A DNA stretch of 64,000 nt, taken from assembly GCA_037367405.1 (NCBI GenBank), contig JAZKJV010002611.1, positions 620,001 through 684,000 on the forward strand, in the 5' to 3' direction. Positions within the stretch are counted from its first letter, which is position 1. Every line of letters begins with the position of its first letter. Made by a program: the position numbers and the translations under genes. The notes under the pieces are model-generated. The model was not told the DNA's origin and ran no database searches. It saw only the letters and a program-made list of their open reading frames with translations. Of this stretch, positions 41,579 through 54,300 are shown piece by piece. The DNA is from Ottelia alismoides (Eukaryota > Streptophyta > Magnoliopsida > Alismatales > Hydrocharitaceae).

Positions 41579-44500
41579 GAATCTCTGGTAGGTATATAGC
41601 TTCCTTGATGGCCTGCATTCTAGATACCATGCAACGAAGGAGCAATTTCTTATATCAGAAATAGGGCCAACAATGAAGGCCATCTTTGGCCGACTTAAGG
41701 AGCTCGAGACAACCAATGTCCGGCCTCCCATCTTACATTCAACAGAGAACTTTGCACACATCGCCTCATCTGGGCGAGGAGGCAGATACGTCTTGCGAGG
41801 AGAACGTGATTGTGATCCAATTCGTGGTCGTGGATGGAATGTGGACGAGGCCGTAACTTTGGTCATGTCATGGGAGAGATTCTACTACCCCACACACTCA
41901 CTAAGGTAGGTGTAACCACCTGACTAAACAATGCTGGCAGAAGTTTGGCGTACCTTCTTATCATGCCAATAATTCCGATGAGGATGCACATGATGTGGAA
42001 GACACATCGCTTACCTCCAGTGGCAAGATTGTTGATCTTAATGATGCAGATTACTCCCGCCTAATGCAGATCCTTCAGACTCCAGGGCCACTACTAGTAA
42101 CACTACAACTGCTACTATGTCTACTCCTTCAGGTACAATATCCAACTCTATTATCACTCCTACTCCAGCTTGGATTATTGATTTTGGTGCCTCTACTCAT
42201 CTCACTGGAGAAGGTAGTATGTTCAGCTCTTCCATACCATCTACCTCTATGAAGTCAATTCAAGTCGCTAATGAAACTCAATCACATATTACTACTGTCG
42301 GAACTATGGAATTCCTTTCCAAACTCCGACTTTCCGGGCTTCACTATGCTCCTGATTTTCCTCTTAGCTTGTTGTCAGTTCACAATCTTTGTGTTGAGCT
42401 TCGTGTAATATTTGATGAGTCTTGTTGTTATTTTCAGGAAATTCGGATGAGGTAGATTTCTGGTGGGGTCATGAGAAGAACGGCCTGTATTATCTTGACA
42501 TACCCTCAGATTCCAATTTTGTTGGTGTTGCATCCATCTCTGAAGATCCACTTCTATGGCATCTGCACCTTGGGCATCCCTTTGCTAAGGCCATCTCCAT
42601 GATGTTTCATGAACTCTCCACTGTGAATCCCTTTCAGTGTGAGGCATGTGAGTTCGAGATACCATCGAGATTCGCTTCTTGTTCATACTGAGTCTCGTAG
42701 TATTGTTGCTTTTCATCTTATTCATTGTGATGTTTGGGAACCTTGTTCGATCCACACATTAAGTGGTCATCATTATTTTATAGTTTTTGTTGATGATCAT
42801 AGTCAATCTTCTTGGTTATAGCTAATAAAGGAGCATTCGGAGATTAATCAAATTGTCAGAAATTTCTTTCAATACGTTAAAACTTACTTTTCTAGCATTG
42901 TTAAGATCATTCATACTGACAATGCTCTTCAGTTAACCCAACATGACTTGATATCTTTCTTTGCATTCCATTGAAATGTTCATCAAACATTATATCGATA
43001 TACCTCACAACAAAATTGTATAGGTGAGAGGAAACTCCAACACTTGCTAAATGTTGCCATATCCATTCTTAGTCAAATGAGTGTTCTTAAACAATACTGG
43101 GGAGATGCTATCCTTACTGCAGTGTTTCTCATCAATCGTATTCCTTCATCTGTTCTGAAAGGGGCAACTCCATTTTCCTTACTTTACCCTATTGAGTCTG
43201 ATTTTCCCATACCTCTACGAATTTTCAGTTGTATTTCCTTTGTTCATAACTTTCACGTAGATGGCAAATTATCCTCTCGTGCCACCAAATTTGTCTTTCT
43301 TGGGTACTCTCGTCTCCAGAGAGGCCATCGTTGCTATGATCCTATTGGACGTCGATACTATGTGTCAGCTGATGTCACCTTCTTTTAGCAAACAAGTTAT
43401 TTCACACAGATTGTGAGTGGCATTCCTCTGGACCTCCCTCCTCTGACAATCATCTATACTCGTCAGCATACCTCTATACCTTCTACACCAGTGTATGTAC
43501 CTTTGCATGACCATTTTATGCAAGATGATATGACCACTTTGAGTGCTCCCACCACTATTGTCTCGGATGTACCTAGGGAGCTTCATATAGCTCTACACAA
43601 GCAAAAAAAGCAATGTACGTATCACCCCATGTCAAATTTTACTTCTATAGATGGTTTATCTAGCTGTTACAAGAGATCTGCAGATGCTCTGAACGTTATT
43701 TCTGTTCCAAGAGATCATTTCAGTGCAATGCAGGATCATGGTTGGCGACAAGCCATGGATGAGGAGATGGATGCACATACCTCCTATGGTACATGGGATC
43801 TTGTGTCGTGCCCCCCGGGAGTTCACCCTGTGGCTTTTCGATGGGTCTTCATGACCAACAGTCGCCTGATAGTTATATTGACATGTTGAAAGCCAGACTT
43901 GTTGCCAAAGGTTTCACAAAAACCTTTGGAATTGATTATTTTGAGACCTTCTCACCTGTTGCCAGAATGGGGTCGATATGTACCATTCTCTCTATTGCTG
44001 CCAACAAGGCTTGGCCCATTTATCAACTTGATGTGAAGAATGCCTTTCTTTATGCTGATCTCGAGGAGGAAGTCTACATGATGCAACCGCTGGGGTATGT
44101 AGTCGAAGGGGAGCATGTATGTCGACTACGCAAGGCCATTTATGGACTGAAACAGAGCCCAAGGGCATGCTTTAATAGGCTCACCACAGATATCAACACA
44201 CTTCAGAGGACAACATCTGACTACTCTATCTTTGTTAGATGATGGTCTACTGGCACGATCATCCTTATTGTCTATGTTGACGATATGGTTATCATAGGAG
44301 ATGATATAATTGGTATTCGGGAGACCAAGACCTTCCTCCAGAAGGTCTTTGTCATGAAAGATCTTGGACAAATTTGTTATTTTCTTAGCATCAAAGTAAT
44401 ACGCACAACAGAGGGGCTCCATCTTTCACAGAGAAAGTATTACTTCGATATTCTAACTGAGGCAGTACTTCTTGGATGCAAACCATCTGGCATCCTTGCT

Positions 44501-44964
44501 GAAGTGAGAAAATATTCAGCATTTACTGATCCATCTTTTGAAGATGCAACACGATATAGAAGCTTTGTGGGAAAATTACTCTATCTCACTGTTACTAGGC
44601 CAGATATATCATATGTTGTGAGTAGAGCCAGTCAGCATATGGAGAAGCCTCTTTATAGTCAATGGCAGGATGTTCTTTTGATCCTTCGATATTTGAAGGA
44701 ACCTATCGGACGTGGACTCTTCTATGGGGTGACTACAAGTCTGCCACGTACGTCGCCACCAATCCAATTTTCCATGAGAGGACAAAATATATTGAAGTTG
44801 ATTGCCATTTTATTCGTGATGCAGTATGAGGAGGACGAATCAGCACTCCACACATCTCCACTCAACTTCAACTTGCAGACATCCTCACAAAGGCTCTTCC
44901 AAGGAAGCACCTTGTGTACTTAGTATCCAAGTTCGGCATGATCGACAGATATGCTCCAACTTGA
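41579..44964 (+). pseudogene. Copia-7 gag-pol, 5'-truncated and internally deleted
   Basis: This Ty1/copia frame starts abruptly in mid gag (EQFLISEIGPTMKAIFGRL near 41645). Half a zinc knuckle (CNHLTKQCW, about 41910) and a protease with DFGA for DSGA (42183) follow, then pre-integrase LWHLHLGHPF, integrase D and E regions with stops near 42683, 42820 and 43388, RT from 43700 ([18 protein letters not shown] near 44029; YVDDMVIIGDD near 44274), and an RNase H whose core is missing: FYGVTTS (44725) jumps to ATNPIFHERTKYIEVDCHF (44754). It ends KFGMIDRYAPT before TGA at 44962-44964. Several frameshifts are present. Related to but distinct from Copia-1 to -5. Confidence 0.9.
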
Positions 44965-44971
44965 GGGGGAG

Positions 44972-45157
44972 TGTTATAGTTATTATATTACAATTATGGC
45001 TATAACCTTTCAGGTTCCGTAACTCTTAACCCTTCAAGTTCCGTAACCCCTCAGAGGTATTTACGTATTTTTCCTCTTGTACTCTCTAGGTTGTTCTCTC
45101 TATATAAGAGACCCTAGTTCTATGGAATACATATCATATTCGTCTCTCTTCTCCACA
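44972..45157 (+). repeat. Copia-7 3' LTR
   Basis: 186 bp, TGTTATAGTTATT...CTCCACA, directly after polypurine tract GAGGGGGAG (44963-44971). It holds CTCTCTATATAAGAGACCCT (TATA near 45105). No partner LTR exists in the window. Confidence 0.85.
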
Positions 45158-47110
45158 ATAGTCATCTAACTCAAATAAGAAATTTAATTAAGAATACATC
45201 CAAATCAAAGAATCTCTACCTAACAAATAATCAAATCAAAATAATATGAAATCAATAGATTAATTATCTAATTAAAGTTTACACTCGATATGTAAATCAA
45301 GGATTATTAAATTACTTAAAATGGAATTAGAATAATCAATGACATGCAATTCAATGTTTAAAAGTATATACATTTCTCTAATTAATTAATGTAACTTCAT
45401 GGATCACAAGAGAGAATAAATCATGCAACTAAAAATATCATGAACAGAGCTTTAAATCATGATAAATTTTATTCAATTTGGAGTTAAGATTCTCAAGATA
45501 TTAAGGGTTCTGGGGTCAAATGTGCAAAAAAACTTTATTAGAAACATATAAATACCACATATATGTCCTGGAAGGACTAAAGTGCAATATCAAAAATTTA
45601 GAAGGGTTTTACATGAAAATTGTACATGCACGGGCATCAAAAAAGGATCCGATAGGGCTTATCTGCAAAACTCCCAAGAGTATCATGTGTCAGATGCGTA
45701 CGAGTTTAGCTTCGAGTGGCGACTCAGGCATGCTTCAACCTTATCCCACGTGGCGCCCTCCTATGCTCCGGACTTGGTTCAGGAACTCCAAAGCTTTGTT
45801 GTTCAGTAGGGCATCTTGAGACTTATCTGGGTCGTCAGATCGAGAGAACGTACTGGTAGCTGCACTCACTTTATATAGGTTGATCTGCCTAAGGCAGTGG
45901 CACAAAGGTGGGACTCCAATGTGGACGTATTCCCTTCTCCTTCCTCCTATGGCTCGATTAAGGATGGAGAAAGCTTTCTAGGTGATCGGTGAAGGTGTGA
46001 ATGGCTTGGAGAAGATATGAAGAGGTCTGGAGCAAAGAGTCAATAAGTGCTCGTCGAAAACAGAGGCAGAGAATGGAGGTTCCTCAAATTCTGATCAATC
46101 AAAGTATTTGATGACATGCATGGTTGGAGGCAATAACCAAAGACAAATGAGAGTGTTTGAGGTGAACATAAGTGATCTGGATAGCTATGGAGATAAAGCT
46201 CGAGATGGGTTCTTCTTCCTTGCAAGAAGAAGAAGCAAGTGGATGTGGAGATGATGACTGAGAAGCATACGGGATAATCGATCTGACGTGTGTTAATGAT
46301 GAATGTGGAGTGAAGGTAAATATCTATCTGACGGATGTTGAAGCGATGTATGGAAAGAGAATCAAAAGTGGCAATACTGAGATTTACATGGAATGATGTA
46401 GACGAACAAATGACACAGGATTTAGCCTGGGGTTGAAGCTCTTAAGCTCATGGTCTTCGCTTCACAAACTCGGCAATGGTTTAAAGCTCGAGCTACCTTA
46501 ATGGTGGATGTGGAATGTCTCAGCATTGTGGATCTCATCAGAGAAGATGACTCCTTCTTCATAAAACTTCTTTCTCTCTTTTTGTAACTAATGAAGAGTA
46601 GGGGCTCGGAGACTTCTCGCATAGAGGGCAGATGATTTGCAACGAAAGTTGGAGAGGGGTTTTGTTCAACCTTCAAGTAGTTGATAGAGGTGGTTTCAAC
46701 CACCTCTAGTTGTCGCACGTAAAGGAGAGGGTGATCATGGAGGTTAGGGCATGAACGAGGAAGGACCAATCATTCTCTAGACACAGAACTCATGGCCTAG
46801 AGCCATGTGTGAATGTTTGCATAACCCGTGAAAGAGGTTGGTTATGCAACTGTTGAGATGAGGGGCAAAGGGTTGTAAGGAGGACAATGGTAGGGGATTG
46901 TTGGATCTGGTGATCCAACAACCTAGATGGGAGCTCATGTGGATGAGTTAGGGTCGCTTGTTCAACTGATCACGTGGCTCAGGTCGAAGCATGCAGAATT
47001 GAATCGAAGCAGTATGATCAAATGATGATACAACCTCAAAGAGCGACTAGGGCCAAAGAAGCAGATATGTGGATGCACCAGATTAGGCCACGTGGCCTAA
47101 TCAGAAAAAT
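45158..47110. other. Intergenic sequence, no gene recognised
   Basis: AT-rich to 45520, then ordinary composition with features of a decayed LTR in minus orientation. Frames such as 46422-46769 (minus, 115 codons) have no known domain. A perfect 22-bp palindrome lies at 47081-47102. Confidence 0.5.
47081..47102. other. Perfect 22-bp palindrome with CACGTG core
   Basis: GATTAGGCCAC followed by its exact reverse complement. The centre CACGTG is the G-box recognised by plant bHLH and bZIP factors. A related, imperfect version in the opposite orientation lies at 50941-50962, followed by similar flanking sequence. Confidence 0.8.
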
Positions 47111-50100
47111 CAGAAATGAATAAAATCTTGTAAATTAAATAAAAATAGTTCGATGCTTCAAAATAAAAAAAATTGACAACAAGAAAGTTGTATATCTTTT
47201 CAAAATATACCACGTTCATTTAAAACTCAAAGTCAAAATACATCATATGTACATACTTAATATTTTTAAAATTATTCTTAATGAAATAAAAATACTTCGT
47301 TAATCTTTTATTATTATTATTTGATATTTTTAAAATGAATAATGTACAATATATTATATTTAATATTAAACTAATTTTAGAGGAATTATAATAGTGATAA
47401 ACACCGAAAAATAAAGGGCACTTTAAACACATATACAATATTCAAACATTCTATTTATGTACATTAATTAGTCTTAATTATTTACAATGTATTAAAAGTT
47501 AAGTTTAATTAATTAAATGTTAGTTAATTGATTAGTTTTAGTTACAGGGCTAAACAATGGAATTAAAGATGATGAATCTGAGATTCATCATAGAGCTATT
47601 GGAAATAGATCTGAAAAACAAAATACAAGAGATAAGAACAAATAAGAAAATGTGTACGATCATAATAAATAAGTATACATTGTGCTTTGGAATGTTCCCA
47701 CTCCAGTAATCATGGTTGGTCTTCTCTTATGCTTCTTGAGTATAGTGTATAAGAGCATAATGAACGGTGGAACCCCTAAGGCTCTCTTAAAGGGTTTGGA
47801 AAATCAATCTAGATATCGAAAAGATGGTCATGTATTGCTTTTATGTTTTTACAGTTGGACCAATGGTTCAATCGATCGAGCTGATGATGACGTCCACAAT
47901 TTGTAAAAATTGGAGAAAAAAACCATGTATTGTCCAGCTGCTTGATTGTTAATTCATATAAAAAATATGTATTATGATACAACAAATATTTAAATATATT
48001 TTGTAAAATTCATATTTTTACATATATGTGATTCTAAAATTGACAATTTTAAAACTAAACGTGAATTCGAATGTGAGTAGAGTGTCATAGGTGACTATGG
48101 AGAGATATTGAGCTCTATGGCTTTCGGTCTCCACAACTAGTGTTAGGCTTTATTTATCATGTATATAAAATAGTATTTATATGATTTTTATTAATTGATG
48201 TTAATATTATGTATATGAAGTTGTTTTTATCTTAATTAAAGTTACATGAATTTATTAGAAATCAATGATGTTTGTGCTTATGTATATGCGAATAGATGTG
48301 TGAATCACTCATTATTTTTATCATTCTACATATTTTATTTCATTTGATTTATTTATAAGTAAATAATATATAATTATCATATTTTAATGTTAGTGATTTT
48401 TTTTGTTATTTTAAGCATTTTTATGTGTTATGTTCATGAATTTCGGTCAAAATACATGGATAAAGTAAATGAATTACGGATTCATTAGTTAGCAAATTCG
48501 AGTACCATAAAGACTAGAATTCACAGTGGCCTACCATTAAATTAAATGCATGCAACCTGAAATAATAAGGTTGAACATAGGACATTGCCGTATGTAATAG
48601 CTCAAAATTTTCACACATGCAACAATGGAGATCAAAATCATCTGCACTCATATTCTTTTGTTCAATCTTGTTCACTAATAGCATATCCATTGATCTGCTT
48701 ATATAAAAATGTTGCTAGAAAACTAATTTATATCAAAAATATAAAATAGAACAACATCATATCAAGCATTGTTCTCTTGTTGACTCTTGCTCACTAAAAG
48801 GTTGGCTATTATATATATATAGACATCAAAGAAAATTAATTTAGATCAAACTTCGTATCAAGCAACCTAACATCATACCAAAGATGGTTCTTTTCTTCAA
48901 GCTGGCTGATTAGCAGCATAGATATTGATATACTTATGAAAATACCTTCCAGGAAACAAACACATATCTTAAGGCTAATTCAGTGTAATAAATCCATAGA
49001 AAATTTGCACAACATCAAATTAAATCACAGAAATCAATATTGTGAAATTGATGAAACGATAAAGACCAAGATCTAATGTAGCTCCAACGTTCTTTGGAAT
49101 ATAGATAGGTATCATGTCATAGTAGATGTAAAAGCAAGACAAACCTTGTGCAAGGTCAGGTCAAAGACAAGGAGGCAGTGAAGATCCTATGTGAGTAAGG
49201 TCAAATCAGTGTGTCTTGATAATGCATGAATATACCAACAATACATGGTGCAAAATGCAAGTGATTAAATGCAATTAAACAACCCAATTTACGCAAATTG
49301 CAATGATTTTTGTGATTAAAAATATTTACGAAATATTTTTCCCTTTATTGATTTTGATTTTGTAATTTTTTATGGGTTCTAACTTTGATGCAAAAAAATA
49401 ATGAAATGCAACATATATTAGATTGACAAAAGAAGCTTTTTTATCTTTAAAATTGTGATAAATATATAAATAATGAAAAACTACTATATGGAATAAATTA
49501 AAATAAAACAACCAAAAATAAATTTTGAAAATAATTCTAATGAAAAGTTGGGTAATTTTGCAAATTAGGTTTCTTTGTCAGTTAAATCCCGAAAAATCTT
49601 AAATTATTTTTCATAATGAATATCAAAGTCTATACATATTTTTAAAATTTTAAATGAAGTAAATATGATGCATGTAAGATTTTTAGTCATTTTTAATTTA
49701 ATTGATGAAAATGCAACTTTTTTTAATACAAAAAAATGGATGTAAGATAGGATAAATGCATGCTAAAATAATTTTTTGATAACCATTGCAATATGGAGTT
49801 TTAAAAATCAAAAAATGAATAGATAAAATAATTTCTACGTACTGTATTTTACAACATAAAATTTAGTAAATCTAATACCCAAAGTTTCTTGGTTCAAATT
49901 GTCGTTTGGTGAATATTTTTGCACAATATTTTGAAATAAACCTAAATTAATATTAATTTTCAATCTCAAAACAAGGTTTTCAATAAAAATTTCATAAGCA
50001 AATCAATTTAAGTTTGAAAAATCTTCACAATATGCCATATTAAAGAGAATTACATGATCTTTAAAATAATATGGAGTTTGGAATTTTTGCATTCGTGGTT

Positions 50101-50930
50101 TGCAGGATATCATAAATTAATTTAGGAACTAATACGCAAAATTGGAACTTAAAATAAATGCTAAAAGAGTCCAAACTAGGACTTATCATTAATTATCAAA
50201 ATGTAAGGAGCTTCTCTATAAAAACTTTGAAAGTGGGGATATCCTTGGAATTCTGTAAACATGTGAGGCCCTTAGTTGCAGAATTCACAACCACGTAGCC
50301 GGTGTCACCCAGTTATGGGCTAGATCATACTAGTCGATACCATTAGTGTCTAGGATCAATAATTGAAGATTATTGGATCCAATGGTTAAGGTTGACTTTG
50401 GAGTGGATCGAGCTACTCTTGTATCATCTTCTGGTCCTCATCCTTACATTGTGGTTAAACGACACGATGCTAGTGAAAAATCTCTTATTTATCATCTTTA
50501 TTTTTATTTATTATCCCTCTAGCTTAATTAATTCAATTCAACTAATGATTAATTAACTCAAATTAAAAACTAACCCTTTTGTATTTAATTAACCGTGATT
50601 ATTATACATAAATAATTCTATTATTGCCTCTATTATTTTATATATTTTCTTACTATCAAGAATAAAATAAAAATTAGGTTAATAATTTATATATTGTATT
50701 TAACATTATTCATAAATCAATAATACAACAAAATAAATAATAATAATATAATGTTTTAATTCATTAAAAATGCTTGCAAAAATAATATTATGTATATAAG
50801 ATTTACTTAGATCTTGAGTTCTACATGAAAGTTATTGATCTCAATTAAATCTACAACTTTAATGTTGAACACTTTTTAATTTGACATTTACAAACTATTT
50901 TATTCTCAATAAATATTATTTTTTCTTTTT
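47111..50930. other. Very AT-rich intergenic block
   Basis: About 3.8 kb with long A and T runs and only short frames. 47682-47906 (74 codons) and 49326-49511 are open by chance. I see no element boundaries or genes. Confidence 0.6.
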
Positions 50931-51984
50931 CTAATTTTCTGATTGGTCCACGTGGCCGAATCAGGTGTTGACACATCAACCGGATCTTTAAAGCCTCATG
51001 TCTCTTCTGTAGGCGATCTGATCTCATGATCAAACGATCCAGATCTTAGCAACTGCACCCCGCTTGGGACCATTGTATTGCATGATCCAATGGTTGAGGC
51101 CCATCGTCAACCTCTATGTGAGAGCCTCTGAATGACGCGACTCTCCGTGCCTCACTCTCTTCAATGATTTCTCCAACCTTTCTACACATGTCCTCTCATC
51201 ACGAATCAAGCACCAACCAGTAGTACCAACTTCCAGTTTCCATGCCAGTCATTAGACCACCATTGTATCCCTCAGCTTCGACGTGGAGCGATAGTTGAAA
51301 CATCCGCACCACCACCATCGAACCACCGCCTATCACTGCATAAAATCCTTTCTCCACCATTGTAACCACCTATCCGCCATTCTAGAGCGATTCCATTGAG
51401 ACCTAGACACCTCCTAGTGACAATAGGAGATCGTATTTAAGAGCGACAACCGAGGTACCATCACCGACGTGATCCTCGTCGTCTCCGATATGCTGCAGTG
51501 CCTACCTGCTGCTTGAGTTTTGATTCTTGAGCTAAGAATCATCAAGAGAGACCAGGAGCAATCAAAGTTCTCATCCCATGTTCATCTTCATCCTCCGATC
51601 CTTCTTCACGTCTCTAGGAATTGTCTGAGTTTTCATTATACCTTCTTCTCATATTTAATTTGCTACAAACATACACCTTCATCATCATTCGATCATCGAA
51701 TCACAACTATTGCATACATCTTACGTGTAGTATTCATTTCATGCCCAAAAAACAGTTGTACCTTCATGAAGTCAAGATCCACAATGGATTGCGTAGCTTC
51801 TTCTGATGAGATCATCTCAGACTGGAATTCAAGTAACTTCATAGATTGGAGCTTCCTTTTTACCTCCCTAAAGACAATAGGCTTCAAAAACAAGTTTATC
51901 TTTTGAATTGAGAAACTTCTTATCACTACAAAGCTCTCTATTAGAGTCACCAATAGAGATATTGTTATTTTTAGCCCCACCATA
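50931..51984. other. Intergenic sequence between AT-rich block and LINE remnant
   Basis: Ordinary composition. A 128-codon plus frame (51520-51906) and a 96-codon minus frame over it (51693-51983) show no recognisable domain. Confidence 0.45.
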
Positions 51985-52800
51985 GGGCTCAGAGAAGTTC
52001 ACTCACTATCCTCACTTGTTTTCAACCTCACCATGTTGATTCTACAGAGAATGTTCCACAATGCATCAAGAAACACATCAAATGGCAAGAAAATCGAGGT
52101 CTCCTCAGTTCAATATGCAGATGACATTCTTATCTTCGTCAAAATGAAGATCCCTCAATAAAAAAAACTTCCTTAATATACTAAAGATCTTCTCCATGAT
52201 CTCAGGTCTTGAGGTCAATAAAAATAAAGCACCATTCTGTCTCTACAAAACTTACGAAACACCATGCACCACACTTTCGGTGACTGATCTTACCAAACAA
52301 GATTGACCAATTGGCTACCTAGAATTGGAACTTTACTTCACTAGCTTGTCAAAAAAATTTCTGGGGTAAGCTAATCGACAAGGCATCAAAAAGAATGAAA
52401 GCCTTGAGAAAAATTCACCTTCCCATATCATTAAGGTGCATCTTTGTGAATGCATCCATAATGCCCCTGCTAACTCATACTTGTTCTTTTTATCTCATTC
52501 CAAAATGTGTGACTAAAAAAGTTTGACAACATTTGTGCAAAGTTCATTTGGAATGGAAAGTCAGGCATGAAAAAGATTTACCTTGCCATTTGCAAACCAA
52601 AATAATGCAACCAGCATTCACTCACGAAAAAACTTTGGAAATTCTAAATGCAAGCATAAATTCCTTCCCATTTTGGGTATTTTAGTAAGGTCCAAATGAG
52701 GGAAACTTGGTCAAGCCTACAATTCCGCCATGAAGCAAGAGATATCATTCTCTCTAGCATCCATTGTGACATAGGCAATGGTGAACACTTACCATTCTAG
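51985..52800 (+). pseudogene. L1-type LINE reverse transcriptase remnant
   Basis: In the plus strand GLREVHSLSSLVFNLTM resembles the GLRQGDPLSP.LFN region of plant LINE RT, and SSVQYADDILIF (YADD at 52114-52125) is the catalytic box. Later pieces KIDQLATRNWNF (one stop), RCIFVNASIMPLL, FDNICAKFIWNGK and DIGNGEHLPF match the thumb and C-terminal part of such proteins. Numerous stops and frameshifts separate them. Both LINE ends are missing. It is an old, non-functional fragment. Confidence 0.8.
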
Positions 52801-54235
52801 CACTTCAAGGTAGAGGGGTCTGGGGGGTCCTGTAAGGTTCGTCAGTTAGCCTTGTCTCCCTCGTGCAGTATGAGCAAGCAAAGCCTTTGACCAGGAGCAA
52901 GATGGATTAGAAGCTGATGAATCTCCATTTCATCACCTTTATTCTATCATTTTGGCCCTAAAAACCCCAGTAAATGCATGTAAATAGCATCAATTTTTCT
53001 GTAATAACATTCATTATTTATTGTATTAAGTATACATAAAATAAGGTTTTTAATGCTAAAATTATAGAATAAAGGGAAGAAAAGAAAAATGAATAAAATA
53101 TTGCAAATATTTTATGACCCTGACCCCGAGACCAAGGCCAAAATAGAATTAGTCGACAAGGAATAAAGTAGGGGGAGATAAGGGCCAATAATACAGTAAA
53201 TCCCTCATTTATTTATTCATTCATTTAAGCATTTTCGACTCCTATTTTGTATCTAAATATTTATTCATCAAACAAAGAAATTTTGTATACAAAAGTTGTA
53301 GATAATAATGTAAATAAAAATACAAAATTGAGTTTGCACAAAAATAATATACTGTGTACATTTTTTACACAGAATAAAAAGCCAGAATCTCAACTTCACA
53401 GACCCATATCTTGCAAATAAAAACTCAAAATCCAACAAAATCACATTTAATTGTATATAACCTCTCAAGAGCTATTTAATAAAATTGGTTTCATAATTTT
53501 TTGAGTTCATCTGCGGAAGATAGATTTTGGGCCCCTATTGTACATAATACCGATTAAAATATTCAATTTATTCATTACTTATTATTTTTACAAATTCATA
53601 TTTTTATAAATTTGTAAACATTCTTTATAACATAGGTGTACATTAAAATTAGAATTAAACCTAAAATAAAAAGGATAATAAAATAAAACTATGCCAAAAC
53701 ATAGATAAAATACCTATGTTCTATATGAATATAAATAAAAGGGGGATACATTCTTTAATTATTTTATTCTTTCATATTTTTATAATACTGTAAAAAATTA
53801 CATATAATATATTAAAAATATATAATCCAAACTAAAACCCAATAAAATTCATTAAATAAATAAAATGTATATAAAATATAGGTAAAATACCAATAAGTAT
53901 ACCTACATATTATGTGCCTATTTATTTAAATATGCAAATAAACTCATAAAAAAAATAAAAATATATTTATACTCCTAAAAATAAGTTATAAATTTATAAA
54001 ATAATATAATAAAATAATAAAATAAAACACATAAATAAAAAATAAATTATACAAAATACATATAAATATACCTATAAATACACCATTAAAATAAACTCAT
54101 AATAAAATACATCAAAAAAATAAATAAAAATCATAATAAAATATTACATTAATTAATAAACATATTTTACTTTATATTTGAAAAGTAATAAAATCATTTA
54201 CTAATTTAAAATAATTAATCCCTATTAATCCATAC
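52801..54235. other. AT-rich spacer before the gypsy LTR
   Basis: No coding sense. 53540-54220 is almost entirely A and T with repeated ATAAAATA and AAATAAAA motifs. The left border of the gypsy LTR may lie in or before this segment. Confidence 0.5.
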
Positions 54236-54249
54236 TGTTTTGTCTTCTA

Positions 54250-54300
54250 GCGGCCTGCGTGAACCAATCGCAGGCCGCCAAGGGTTGACCGCGGGTCAAC
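54250..54300. other. Two adjacent perfect inverted repeats
   Basis: GCGGCCTGCG (54250-54259) pairs with CGCAGGCCGC (54269-54278) around 9 nt, and GTTGACC (54284-54290) pairs with GGTCAAC (54294-54300) around GCG. They stand at the AT-rich to GC-rich transition. Confidence 0.8.
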
